A stretch of DNA of 64,000 nucleotides from Paenibacillus radicis (ex Gao et al. 2016) (GTDB lineage Bacteria > Bacillota > Bacilli > Paenibacillales > Paenibacillaceae): the NCBI RefSeq assembly GCF_014641555.1, contig NZ_BMHY01000004.1, positions 62,001 to 126,000 on the forward strand, given 5' to 3'. Below the pieces are notes generated by a model that searched no databases, was not told where the DNA came from, and saw only the letters and a list, made by a program, of their open reading frames with translations. The position numbers and the translations under genes were made by a program. Position 1 is the stretch's first letter. Each line of letters begins with the position of its first letter. Below, one piece after another: positions 37,670 to 46,911 of the stretch.

Positions 37670-40003
37670 GTGAGTGAATTGAAGTTATGGTATGACAAAC
37701 CGGCAGTCAAATGGTCGGAAGGGCTCCCCGTCGGGAACGGAAGAGCAGCGGCAATGGTTTATGGCGGCGCTCAACGAGAGATTTGGAACATTACAGAATT
37801 GACTTACTGGTCAGGGAAACAGGAGCCGATACCTAGTGGTTCTACGGGTAAAGAAGATTTGACACGCCTCCGGCAATATTTTTTCGAAGATGACTACCAG
37901 GAAGGAGAGAAGGCTGCCCAGCAGCTGTTGCAGCCATCCAAAGGCAACTTCGGCACGAACTTGCCGGTATGCGATGTTGTGCTGGAGTTTGCGAATGAAG
38001 GGGAAAAAGTTGTTCGCGAGCTTAATCTGGAGTCCGCCATTGCAACGACCACTTATGAGCATAAGGGGACGGCAATTCATCGTGAACTATTCGCTTCTCA
38101 TGCGGACGGCGTGATCGTATGCCGGCTATGGAGCGACCTGCCTGAGGGCATCTCATTCTCGGTTCGGTTGAACGGGAAAACGGATTTTTTCCAGAGCTGG
38201 AACGAGCCGGAAGGAGAAGTGCTGAACTTCAAGGGACAAGCACTTGAGCGGATTCACAGCGATGGCGAATGCGGCGTGAGCTGTCAGGGCGGAATTCGTG
38301 TGCAGGCTATCGGCGGTGGAACTATCCGAGGCGATTCCGGGACAATAGAAGTTGTGAATGCGAGAGAAGCGGTTCTTTATTTTGCCATCGAAACCGATTA
38401 TGGCTTTATTGGTGAAGATTGGAGATATGCCGCTAGCAATAGAATCAGCCTTGCGCAAGCGAAAGGTTATGACAAGCTTAGAGCGGATCATATTGCAGAC
38501 TACTACAGCTTATATAGCCGTGTGAAGCTTGAGCTTGGCGAGTCGGAGCAGCGTCTTCTGCCGACTGATGAGCGAGTACGTCTGCTGGCAGAAGGTCATG
38601 ACGAAGACCCGGCACTGTATGCCTTGTTTTTCCAATATGGACGCTATTTGACGATTTGTGGTGCGAGGGAGGATTCTCCTCTTCCGTTGAACCTCCAAGG
38701 CTTCTTGAATGATGATCAAGCATGCCGAATGGATTGGACGTGCGACTACCATCTGGATATTAATATTGAGATGAATTACTATCCGACGGAAACGACACAT
38801 TTGTCCGAATCTCATCTTCCTTTGATGCGCTATATTAAGATGCTGTCGGAGAACGGGAAATCGGCGGCAAAGGACTTTTACGGTTGTGAGGGCTGGGTAG
38901 CGCATACGGTTTCGAATGCCTGGGGCTTCTCGGCACCGGCCTGGCAAACGACTTGGGGATTGAATGTGACAGGCGGATTGTGGATTGCACTCCATCTTCG
39001 GGATCATTATGAATTTACATTGGACGAGAAATTTCTGAGCGAGACGGCTTATCCGATTTTGAAAGAAGCCGCTGCATTTTTCCTCGATTACATGGTGCTT
39101 CATCCTAAGCTCGATTGGCTGGTAACAGGACCTTCGATCTCACCGGAAAATAGTTTCCACGCAGCAGTAGGCAGCAAGCTGCATAATCACTTATCGATGG
39201 GAACGACGCTCGATCAGGTGCTGGTGAGCGATTTGTTCGAATTTTGTCTGGAAACGGCTGAAAAGCTCGGACTCGATGAGGCGTTACAACAGCAATTGAG
39301 ACAGGCAATTGGGAAGCTCCCGCCGCTGCAGATCGGAAGGAATGGCCAATTGCAAGAGTGGCTGGAGGATTATGAAGAGGCACAGCCTGAGCATCGTCAT
39401 TTGTCGCATTTGCATAGCTTGTGTCCGGCCTATCGGATCACGCCACAGCTTACACCTGAGCTCAGTGAAGCTGCAAGGGTTACTTTGGACAATCGTCAAT
39501 CGAGCAACAATCATGAGGATGTTGAGTTCACTGTAGCGGCATTCGCTGGCTGTTTCTCCCGGCTGCATGACGGGGAGCGGGCGTATGAGCAAATCTCGCA
39601 TCTAGTTGGGCAATTATGCTTTGATAATTTGTTATCCTTCTCCAAGCCGGGCATTGGAGGGGCTGAGGCTGCTATTTATGTGGCCGACGGCAACTACGGC
39701 GGAACGGCCGCCATTGCAGATATGCTGCTTCAGAGCCATGCAGGAGAACTGCACCTGCTGCCCGCGCTGCCGGTAAAATGGTCTTCGGGCCAATACAGCG
39801 GCCTTCGGGCGAGAGGCGCGTTAGAGGTTGATCTCATCTGGTCAGAAGGCCGTATGGCAGGAGCAGTAGTACATGCGTTTGCTTCCGGAAGTACTGTGCT
39901 GAGACAAGCCGGTCGTATTGCGCCGTTCGAATATGAAGCTGGATGCAGCTACAGCATTGATAGTGAACTTCGCATATCGCAGCAGGTTTTCGTAGAAAAT
40001 TAA
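37670..40003 (+). CDS. GH95-family glycosidase (alpha-L-fucosidase or alpha-L-galactosidase)
   Basis: 777 residues, the usual length for a cytoplasmic GH95. The N-terminal beta-sandwich opens KLWYDKPAVKWSEGLPVGNG, a family hallmark; the (alpha/alpha)6 barrel shows CDYHLDINIEMNYYPTETTH with the paired asparagines, TGPSISPENSF with the catalytic glutamate, and QPEHRHLSHLHSLCP. GH95 enzymes cleave alpha-1,2-fucosyl (or alpha-galactosyl) linkages by inversion. The aspartate region near the C-terminal barrel (RQSSNNHEDVEFT) differs from the common RGDxGTGW pattern, so specificity may be shifted. The start is GTG at 37670, nine bases after GGGAGG. No signal peptide. Confidence 0.87.
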   Translation: MSELKLWYDKPAVKWSEGLPVGNGRAAAMVYGGAQREIWNITELTYWSGKQEPIPSGSTGKEDLTRLRQYFFEDDYQEGEKAAQQLLQPSKGNFGTNLPVCDVVLEFANEGEKVVRELNLESAIATTTYEHKGTAIHRELFASHADGVIVCRLWSDLPEGISFSVRLNGKTDFFQSWNEPEGEVLNFKGQALERIHSDGECGVSCQGGIRVQAIGGGTIRGDSGTIEVVNAREAVLYFAIETDYGFIGEDWRYAASNRISLAQAKGYDKLRADHIADYYSLYSRVKLELGESEQRLLPTDERVRLLAEGHDEDPALYALFFQYGRYLTICGAREDSPLPLNLQGFLNDDQACRMDWTCDYHLDINIEMNYYPTETTHLSESHLPLMRYIKMLSENGKSAAKDFYGCEGWVAHTVSNAWGFSAPAWQTTWGLNVTGGLWIALHLRDHYEFTLDEKFLSETAYPILKEAAAFFLDYMVLHPKLDWLVTGPSISPENSFHAAVGSKLHNHLSMGTTLDQVLVSDLFEFCLETAEKLGLDEALQQQLRQAIGKLPPLQIGRNGQLQEWLEDYEEAQPEHRHLSHLHSLCPAYRITPQLTPELSEAARVTLDNRQSSNNHEDVEFTVAAFAGCFSRLHDGERAYEQISHLVGQLCFDNLLSFSKPGIGGAEAAIYVADGNYGGTAAIADMLLQSHAGELHLLPALPVKWSSGQYSGLRARGALEVDLIWSEGRMAGAVVHAFASGSTVLRQAGRIAPFEYEAGCSYSIDSELRISQQVFVEN

Positions 40004-40015
40004 TTTGCTTTTCCG

Positions 40016-40058
40016 AGAGGGAGCAGGGTGTCCGGTTTGACGACATCATGCTCCCTCT
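40016..40058 (+). terminator. Hairpin at the end of the glycan operon
   Basis: AGAGGGAGCA and TGCTCCCTCT arms, ten perfect pairs around a 23-base loop. No T tract follows, so termination is plausible but not certain. Confidence 0.5.
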
Positions 40059-40227
40059 GTGTATGTGTACGGTCGTTCTGGCAGTGCTTCTGATTGCCAG
40101 CTTAACACATGTTCCAGCAAGGCTGTTTGTCGGAATTTAAATGGTTCAAAGCTCCCTATTATTTTTACATTTTCTAGCTTATTATGTAAGGGGTTTCATA
40201 ATCTAGTTCTCGAAGGAGAGTTAAATA

Positions 40228-41448
40228 ATGAAGGGATTAAGAAGAGCATTTATATTCCTTGCTTTGCTGACCGGGTTAAGCTCGATTCCGCTGGGTGCGT
40301 TTGCCTTGCCCGGACAGATCGCCTGGTACAGCGGCGGGACCTTGATGGTTCAGAACGGACGAGAGACGATTTACGCCACTTATCCGACAGGGCATTCACC
40401 GATTCGTTATGCGAACAATGAGCGGCGCTATAAGGTGCATTTCGACAATTACCGCTATAAAATCCGCAACTCCGGAAGTACGAATTACCGGTTCGCGATC
40501 TCCAAGATTACGCCATCTTCCCCGGATGGCCAGTCGATGTACGACATGATTTTTAATACTTATTCCAGCTACTCCAATTATTTAGACGGAGACTATTATC
40601 TCTATATGTACGATTATACTGGGAGTACAAGCAATATTTCGCTGTCACAGATGGAGATTGTTGCGGAGACACCGGGGCTTGTATATGCTGGCGGGCCAGG
40701 GGCATTTTACTATACGAACGGATATGAAAGCGGACCAGGCTCAGCTTATATATTAAGGGGCAGTACACATCAATTAACGGCATGGGCAGAAGGCAACCCG
40801 ATTTCAGTAGTAGCCACTGTCACAACGAGCAGCGGTACGACAACGCTGGGCACGCTCTCGCCTACGGGGTGGGGCGGCAATTATTCGATGAACTATACAT
40901 TTAACGACTTCTATGATCCAAGAGGAACGCAGAAGCCAACGCTTAATATTACGGTCACTTATCCGAATAGCTATGCGGGACCCTCTAAGGTTGTTGTCTC
41001 TGAGCAAATTTACGTGACGCTAAATACGCTCAGCGAATACCAGCAAGAGGATTCAACCTTCTATTACAATTCCCTCACCGATAACAGCTTTGTTGGCCCA
41101 GCGAATGATGATCTGATGTGTTACGATTATATTGTGGACAATAGAACTCTTCATGCATTTGCCCAACCTAGTCAAGGATATGACAATGATATTATCGATT
41201 TCATGAAACGCCAGGGAAGGTTTGCATCGAGGCCCGGGGGTACCTTTAGCAAGTCATCAACAACAATAATGCCTTATGTGGACGCCATTTATTATCCAGG
41301 TTATCACTTTGCGAAAGTGACGAAATGGGATGCATCGGGAAATCCTATTGAAATTATATCCAAATGGGGCCCTCGAGAGCTGATAAGAAGTCAATCGGCT
41401 TATTCACTCGGTTACGGTGCTCCGAGTCTCTACTTTAAACGCTACTAG
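40228..41448 (+). CDS. Secreted protein of unknown function with C-terminal H...SKWG...YG motif domain
   Basis: 406 residues. A signal peptide (RRAFIFLALLTGLSSIPLGA, cleavage after AFA) is followed by a Ser/Thr/Tyr-rich beta domain of about 260 residues rich in Tyr and Asn. The C-terminal ~110 residues contain HAFAQPSQGYDNDIIDFM and then HFAKVTKWDASGNPIEIISK WGPRELI plus a YG-x-P ending. This His/Trp-Gly arrangement recalls small papain-like or DUF7689-type domains seen in bacterial and eukaryotic unknowns, but catalytic identity is unproven. A Gram-positive extracellular role is likely. GAAGGAGAG precedes the ATG. It is a single-gene unit with its own terminator. Confidence 0.7.
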   Translation: MKGLRRAFIFLALLTGLSSIPLGAFALPGQIAWYSGGTLMVQNGRETIYATYPTGHSPIRYANNERRYKVHFDNYRYKIRNSGSTNYRFAISKITPSSPDGQSMYDMIFNTYSSYSNYLDGDYYLYMYDYTGSTSNISLSQMEIVAETPGLVYAGGPGAFYYTNGYESGPGSAYILRGSTHQLTAWAEGNPISVVATVTTSSGTTTLGTLSPTGWGGNYSMNYTFNDFYDPRGTQKPTLNITVTYPNSYAGPSKVVVSEQIYVTLNTLSEYQQEDSTFYYNSLTDNSFVGPANDDLMCYDYIVDNRTLHAFAQPSQGYDNDIIDFMKRQGRFASRPGGTFSKSSTTIMPYVDAIYYPGYHFAKVTKWDASGNPIEIISKWGPRELIRSQSAYSLGYGAPSLYFKRY

Positions 41449-41471
41449 CTGAACGTTGTTCCTTGCAATCG

Positions 41472-41512
41472 GAAACCGGCGAATCTCCAGTGGAGAATTC
41501 GCCGGTTTCTTT
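41472..41512 (+). terminator. Rho-independent terminator
   Basis: GAAACCGGCGAATCTCC and GGAGAATTCGCCGGTTTC arms with a three-base loop followed by TTT. Confidence 0.85.
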
Positions 41513-41642
41513 GTCATATAAGATGTTAAATACGCTTATCAATCTTTTCTATTATACAGTGTACACAGCTTAGCCTATATTTAGATTAATAACACACTTT
41601 AACCATGGGAATAATTATGTTTAATTTGAAAGGGGCAAGCAT

Positions 41643-42188
41643 ATGGGAACTTTAAATGAATATTTGGAGCAGAAGAGAAAGGCTATATACGCACGAAAGG
41701 CGTATTTCGAGCAAAAAGGGGATCAAGCGGTTTCCAAGATTAGCGCTAGCGTAAAAGCAGCAGGACGTAGCGGTGTCCGGGAAATCCGAATTCGCGATTT
41801 TCAAGTCATTAGTGACAGCCCGCCCGACTTTGCAGGCTATAATCTGGGTCCATCTTCGCCAGAGCTTCAGCTTGGCGTACTTGGAAGCTGCCTGACGCAT
41901 ATCGCCTTAATTCAAGCTGCCGAGAGAGAAGTTTCTCTTCACTCCCTTGAGGTGACGGTTGAAGGCGAGATGAACCCGCTAGCTGGCAAGCCTGGCTATG
42001 AGGATGTGCCGATCTATCCTCACAACATTCGTTATAAGTTGTTCATACAATCCGATGAATCGGAGGAGAAGCTACAGGCGCTCCACGAAGCGATCGAACA
42101 GGTATGCCCGATATTTAACCTGCTTAAAAATCCGCAACAAATCGAGGGAGATCTGATAATCAGCCGTTCGGCTGCTCAAACGGTTTAG
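41643..42188 (+). CDS. OsmC/Ohr-family protein
   Basis: 181 residues. Two conserved cysteines at OsmC positions are visible, C83 in LGSCLTHI and C155 in EQVCPIFNLLKN, the pair that reduces organic hydroperoxides. The family is cytosolic and homodimeric. The N-terminal 30 residues form a charged helix longer than in Ohr, as in the YhfA/OsmC-like branch. GAAAGGGGC precedes the ATG. It lies 97 bases upstream of an MFS gene on the same strand, and co-transcription is possible since no terminator intervenes. Confidence 0.85.
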   Translation: MGTLNEYLEQKRKAIYARKAYFEQKGDQAVSKISASVKAAGRSGVREIRIRDFQVISDSPPDFAGYNLGPSSPELQLGVLGSCLTHIALIQAAEREVSLHSLEVTVEGEMNPLAGKPGYEDVPIYPHNIRYKLFIQSDESEEKLQALHEAIEQVCPIFNLLKNPQQIEGDLIISRSAAQTV

Positions 42189-42285
42189 CCTAAGTGTAGC
42201 AATGACGGAATAGGCAGGTTCATACGATCGGACGTCTTAAGGCGCTGAACATCAGGATGCAGCGTATGAATGGGGGACAGGCAAT

Positions 42286-43515
42286 ATGCTGCATTGGAAG
42301 CGCAATTTATATATTCTATGGCTGGGACTGTTTCTCAATCATATGTCGTACACGCTCTCCGTACCGTTTTTTCCTTTGTTTCTGCAACAGGATTTAGGGG
42401 TTAAAAGCGGGTTGGAAGCTTGGTCCGGCATTTCCATTTCCATTAGTTTTCTGATTAGCGGTCTCTGTGCGCCTTTTTGGGGTTCGCTGGCTGACAGATA
42501 TGGCAGCAAGCTGATGCTGGTTCGCTCAGGCGTGGGGCTGGGTGTTGCCCATCTGGCTAACTTTTTTGTTCAAGATCCTATCATGTTCATTGTGGTGCGC
42601 ATATTCCAAGGGCTGATGGCGGGCTTCACTCCTGCATCAATAGCGTTAGTAGGTACCAATACACCAGAAAAGCATGTCGGTTATGCACTCGGTGTTATCT
42701 CGACATCGACGGCTGCCGGCGGTATTCTGGGTCCGCTTATGGGCGGCATACTGAGCCAATGGATCGGATTGCGCGGATGTTTCATTGCATCAGGCATCAT
42801 TACACTGATCTCCGCTGTTATCGTTCTGGGGGTCAAGGAAGTTCACGAACGTAAAATGGACTCCCAAAGCAGTATTAGGCAGGATTTGAAAAGAGCGGCT
42901 GCTAATCCGCGTTTATTGCAAGTTTACGGACTAATTATGCTCGTCTCCACCTCTGTATTGATTATTGAGCCGTTATTGACGATCTACGTGGTGCAAATAG
43001 GAGGATCAATCGAGAAGGCGACGCTGAGCTCAGGAATTGTTTTTTCAGCAATTGGGATCGCTACCGTCATCATGGGGCCGTGGTGGGGAAAAATCGGCGG
43101 CCGGATCGGTTACGGTAAAACGTTGTTTATCGGATTGGTTGGCGGCGGTATCGGAAATCTGCTGCAGCTCGTGACGCAAAGCTTGGTTCCGTTCGGCTTC
43201 TTGCGGTTTGGGTACGGCCTCTTTTTTGCGGCGGTATATCCAGCCTTGAATGCCTTGATCATCCACTATGCGGATCGCGATTTCCGCGGCAGGGCGGTCA
43301 GTCTTAGTCAATCTGCCAGTCAATTCGGCATTGTGGTAGGCCCGCTGCTAGGCGGTTTTCTTGGCGGCTGGATGGATATCCCTTACGTTTTTCTGCTGAC
43401 GGGAATTGCGCTGCTCGGAGCTGCTTGGGGATCAAGGACGTTAATGACTGCGGGGAAACCAAGCGGCACTAACATCAATCAAGTCGGGGAGCCGAAGAGT
43501 GATACGATTCGGTGA
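42286..43515 (+). CDS. MFS drug/efflux transporter
   Basis: 409 residues and about 12 hydrophobic segments. MFS motif A (WGSLADRYGSKLML) lies between helices 2 and 3, and the antiporter motif C-like GILGPLMGGIL in helix 5. Proton-coupled export of drugs or metabolites is the usual role of this DHA1 group. GGGGGACAGG lies before the ATG. The preceding OsmC-like gene may be its operon partner. Confidence 0.83.
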   Translation: MLHWKRNLYILWLGLFLNHMSYTLSVPFFPLFLQQDLGVKSGLEAWSGISISISFLISGLCAPFWGSLADRYGSKLMLVRSGVGLGVAHLANFFVQDPIMFIVVRIFQGLMAGFTPASIALVGTNTPEKHVGYALGVISTSTAAGGILGPLMGGILSQWIGLRGCFIASGIITLISAVIVLGVKEVHERKMDSQSSIRQDLKRAAANPRLLQVYGLIMLVSTSVLIIEPLLTIYVVQIGGSIEKATLSSGIVFSAIGIATVIMGPWWGKIGGRIGYGKTLFIGLVGGGIGNLLQLVTQSLVPFGFLRFGYGLFFAAVYPALNALIIHYADRDFRGRAVSLSQSASQFGIVVGPLLGGFLGGWMDIPYVFLLTGIALLGAAWGSRTLMTAGKPSGTNINQVGEPKSDTIR

Positions 43516-43521
43516 CCAGCT

Positions 43522-43549
43522 AAAAAACCGCAATTGCGGTTTTTTTTGG
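43522..43549 (+). terminator. Rho-independent terminator (bidirectional)
   Basis: AAAAAACCGCAATTGCGGTTTTTT, a perfect palindrome flanked by A and T tracts; it would work in both directions. Confidence 0.88.
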
Positions 43550-43637
43550 TTTTAATCTAGATATAAGATTGCATGATTAGGCAATTTCTTTGCAGAAATG
43601 GTTAAGAACTTTTCGTTCGGTCAAGATAAAATGATGA

Positions 43638-43847
<210 letters not shown>

Positions 43848-44422
43848 CGGCTTGCCAAAAAGCAGGCAGTCACGGCTCTTTTTTTGTTAGAATCGTGGAG
43901 GACTTGCGTACGGGATCCATATCCAATTTTAGCTATCGATCAGGTTGAATCGGCGGTCTACGGACAGATTATTGAGCTTTGTTAATCTGGGAAGCCCCTT
44001 GGAAGGAATCTTTGATAAGCTTTTTTTAGATTTTGCAAAACTCGTTGTACACCGCATCTACATCTGTAACACTCACATAGGACATGCTGTAAGAGCTGGC
44101 TGGGTCTAATTGTAATAGAAATTCCGTCAAGAGCTTTAGGTTTCTAATTGAAGCTTGAGTCATTAATGATCGAAAGCTGTGCTATTCTACCCGTCTTCAT
44201 GAAATTTGTAATCAGCCAGAACGTTATTAGTTTAAGCAGTGAGCTGAGTAGGAGGCAAGCTCTCTTGTACAAAGATCAAAAATGGAAATTATTAAGAAAT
44301 ATTGAAACCATTAATAGAAATACTCTATAAGGAGGGTTATTGACTAAGATTGGAAGCGGTGATAAGTTAATCATGACAAAAAACATTGGTTTAATTGGAA
44401 TTGTTGAAGGGGGAACCATACA
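43848..44422. other. Intergenic stretch with gene remnants
   Basis: Begins with a hairpin (GTGAC-GGCTTGC / GCAGGC-AGTCAC) and T tract at about 43844-43887 that ended the reductase gene, followed by the VOC-like remnant on the minus strand. The last 250 bases lack recognisable genes and should contain the aminotransferase promoter. Confidence 0.5.
43905..44150 (-). pseudogene. VOC (glyoxalase/bleomycin resistance-like) pseudogene fragment
   Basis: On the minus strand three pieces in successive frames read QLDPASSYSMSYVSVTDVDA VYNEFCK, then AYQRFLPRGLPRLTKLNNLS VDRRFNLID, then AKIGYGSR. This is the C-terminal half of a VOC-fold protein of the bleomycin-binding type. At least two frameshifts separate the pieces and no N-terminus is present. 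Confidence 0.55.
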
Positions 44423-45631
44423 TTGAGCAAGTCAATAGAGGCCTCATTATTCTCGCGTCATCTTCCGGCGCCCTCCATAGGAGGAACAAGGATTTCGAAT
44501 CCTGGACATATTCATTTGTCTTACGGTTTTCCAGCCACAGATTTGCTGCCCGTCCAAGAGCTGCAAGCTGCTGCGGGTAATGCGCTGCAGCGGGAACGAT
44601 CAGATGCCCTTCATTATACGGGGGCGATCGGCCCCGGGCGTGTGCGCGACTGGGTCTTGAACCGGGTGAAAAAGGTAGGAATTGAAGCATCAGCCGCTAA
44701 CTTCCTGCCAGTCTTCGGAGCGATTCAAGGGATTGATCTGACTTCTCGCATACTGCTGACTGCTGGCGACGAGGTCTGGGTGGAACGTCCGACATTCTTC
44801 AATGCGCTTCAATCCTTCCGAGCTGCTGGGGCTTCGATTCGTTCCTTTCCAGTCGATGAAGAAGGACTTCGTGTGGATGAGCTTGAAGCTGCATTATTAG
44901 CAGCTGTGGCTGCCGGCGAAGCATTGCCTAAGCTCGTTTATATCATGCCGAATTACCATAATCCAACGGGAGCGACGTTGTCAACGCCAAGAAGACAACA
45001 GCTAGCTAAGCTTGCAGTGGATTACAACTTCTTCATTCTTGAGGATGATGCTTATGTTGAGCTCAACATAAGCGGCGAATCTCGCCCCGCGGTCTACACC
45101 TTTGCTCCTGAACGAGTGATTTATGTCAGCACCTTTTCCAAGACGTTGGGGCCAGGTCTGCGCTTAGGCTGGATCATTGCCTCCACCGAAGCAATTGGAT
45201 ATCTAGCGACGTTATCGCTTGGCAGTCAGTTGAATCCCTTTACGCAAGAAATTGTTGGAGAGCTGCTTGAAGAATACGATTTCGACGAGCAGGTTAATCG
45301 CCTGACTGACAGGTATCGGGAGCAGCGAGATCTGATGATTGGGGAACTGGAAGCCGCTTTAGGAAGCGATATCGAAGTCAATGTTCCAGACGGCGGTTTT
45401 TTTATCTGGGTAAAGTTCGGGGAATCGATTAATGTCAATGATTTCTATCAGCTGGCCATCACAAAAGGAGTCAGCTTTGTAGCAGGCAATGCCTTTTTCC
45501 ATGATGGGCAAGGTTCAAATTATCTAAGACTTTGCTTCAGCTATTGCTCTATGGAGCAAATTGCTCGAGGAGTCAGGGCGCTGGCCGATTCATACTACGA
45601 AAGCGTACAGTCTGAGCATTGGACAGGATAA
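44423..45631 (+). CDS. PLP-dependent class I/II aminotransferase
   Basis: 402 residues of the fold type I aspartate aminotransferase superfamily, closest in style to the catalytic domain of MocR/PLP proteins but without the DNA-binding part. Landmarks are FGAIQGIDLTSRIL, YIMPNYHNPTGATL (substrate-side Asn), LEDDAYVEL (Asp to the pyridine N) and VSTFSKTLGPGLRLGW with the Schiff-base lysine. It should transaminate an amino acid such as an aromatic or alpha-aminoadipate-type donor. The start is TTG at 44423, nine bases behind a GGGGG box. A terminator separates it from the dehydrogenase/ABC operon. Confidence 0.85.
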   Translation: MSKSIEASLFSRHLPAPSIGGTRISNPGHIHLSYGFPATDLLPVQELQAAAGNALQRERSDALHYTGAIGPGRVRDWVLNRVKKVGIEASAANFLPVFGAIQGIDLTSRILLTAGDEVWVERPTFFNALQSFRAAGASIRSFPVDEEGLRVDELEAALLAAVAAGEALPKLVYIMPNYHNPTGATLSTPRRQQLAKLAVDYNFFILEDDAYVELNISGESRPAVYTFAPERVIYVSTFSKTLGPGLRLGWIIASTEAIGYLATLSLGSQLNPFTQEIVGELLEEYDFDEQVNRLTDRYREQRDLMIGELEAALGSDIEVNVPDGGFFIWVKFGESINVNDFYQLAITKGVSFVAGNAFFHDGQGSNYLRLCFSYCSMEQIARGVRALADSYYESVQSEHWTG

Positions 45632-45691
45632 ATTTTCAGCCATTCTACAGTAATCAACAACTGAATACCACCAGCTAACTGGATCACCAGA

Positions 45692-45742
45692 GGCCATGAT
45701 TAAACCGTTTATTTCACACGGATATGTCATTGGCTTTTTTTA
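45692..45742 (+). terminator. Rho-independent terminator
   Basis: Nested hairpin: GCCATGA/TCATTGGC outer and CCGT/ACGG inner arms, followed by TTTTTTT; ends the aminotransferase transcript, 30 bases before the next ribosome binding site. Confidence 0.65.
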
Positions 45743-45777
45743 GTTAAACGAAATGAAATGTTTATGGAGGGATAACC

Positions 45778-46887
45778 ATGCTTCATGTAAAAGCTCCCAA
45801 TCACTATTGGAATGAGAGTGGAATTGTCAGAAAAAGCGGTTCGAAGCTAAAAGAATTAGGAGTGCAGGCGTTCATCATTAGCGGAAAGACGGCTTGGAAT
45901 CAGCTTTCCGAGCAAGTGACAGCTGTACTGCACGAACAGGAAATCCGTTATACGCATCAGGAGTTCAGCGGAAGCTGCACGCAAGCGAAAATCAATACTT
46001 TGGCAGAAAAAGCGAAGGGAACGGCTTCCTTTATTATAGGTATCGGCGGAGGAAGCGCGCTTGATACCGCCAAGGCTGCAGCGGAGCAAGCCGGAATTCC
46101 GGTCGTTACGATTCCGACAATTGCTGCGACCTGTGCAGGCTGGTCAGCGTTAACCGTTCTGTACGATGAGGAGGGCCGATCTTCCGGTTATTTGCCGCTC
46201 AAGCAATCACCGCAGTTCGTACTCGCTGATTCAGAGATTCTAGCCGCTGCGCCTGCGAGATTTCTAGCAGCCGGACTGGCGGATACGATTGTTAAATGGT
46301 ATGAAACCGCTATTCATATTACACCTGGTGCAACGGGCGCTTTGGATGCCCGGATCGGGGTACGTACTGCAGAGCTTGCCCTTGAAATTATTCGAGAGTA
46401 TGGCGTTGCAGTCTATGAAGCGGTGCTGCAAGGCGAAAAACATTCTGCGTTTATTGATGTTACAGATGCTATTCTAGCGCTTGCCGGGCTTGTTGGAAGT
46501 GTTGCAGGTGAAGGAGGCCGCGGCGGATTTGCTCATATCATTCATGACAGCCTGACCTGGGTCCCGGAGACGCATCATTCCTTGCATGGAGAGAAGGTAG
46601 GCTTTGGTCTGATCGCGCAGTTGTTCCTTGAAGGCAAGAGAGAAGAGGCGGAAAGCTTATCTGCCTTCCTGAACCGCTTGAACCTTCCAATAACGTTAGA
46701 GCAACTGGGTATTTGGGATAATGCAGGAGAACAGATTGAACGGATAGCAGCAAAAATTCAATTGCAGGAAGCCTTTTTGGCCAAGCTCAGCTTTCCTGTA
46801 AATAAGGAATTGCTGGCACAGGCGATTCATGATGCGGACCAGTTGGGCCAGCAAGTACGAGAAGCTGCATTCCATTTGAATGAATAG
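45778..46887 (+). CDS. Iron-containing alcohol/glycerol dehydrogenase-like enzyme
   Basis: 369 residues. The NAD-binding IGIGGGSALDTAKAAA motif and metal-ligand segments GLADTIVKWYE (Asp) and FAHIIHDSL plus HHSLHGEKVGFG (His) are those of group III/glycerol dehydrogenases. It oxidises a polyol or secondary alcohol or reduces a ketone; the natural substrate is open. It starts an operon with an SsuACB-like importer (24 bases to the next gene), so it may act on the imported compound. GGAGGG precedes the ATG. Confidence 0.82.
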   Translation: MLHVKAPNHYWNESGIVRKSGSKLKELGVQAFIISGKTAWNQLSEQVTAVLHEQEIRYTHQEFSGSCTQAKINTLAEKAKGTASFIIGIGGGSALDTAKAAAEQAGIPVVTIPTIAATCAGWSALTVLYDEEGRSSGYLPLKQSPQFVLADSEILAAAPARFLAAGLADTIVKWYETAIHITPGATGALDARIGVRTAELALEIIREYGVAVYEAVLQGEKHSAFIDVTDAILALAGLVGSVAGEGGRGGFAHIIHDSLTWVPETHHSLHGEKVGFGLIAQLFLEGKREEAESLSAFLNRLNLPITLEQLGIWDNAGEQIERIAAKIQLQEAFLAKLSFPVNKELLAQAIHDADQLGQQVREAAFHLNE

Positions 46888-46911
46888 ACAGGATAGAGAG
46901 GGAGAGTTTAT

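Noticed and set aside
44148..44330. 60-codon plus-strand frame starting with TTG
   Set aside because: No motif, no good ribosome binding site, and it covers the edge of the VOC relic; likely chance.
45632..45777. SAM or other riboswitch before the dehydrogenase/SsuACB-like operon
   Set aside because: No S-box core (AGAGGnGGAGGGAC-type) or other known aptamer landmarks; the sequence is explained by a terminator and ribosome binding site.
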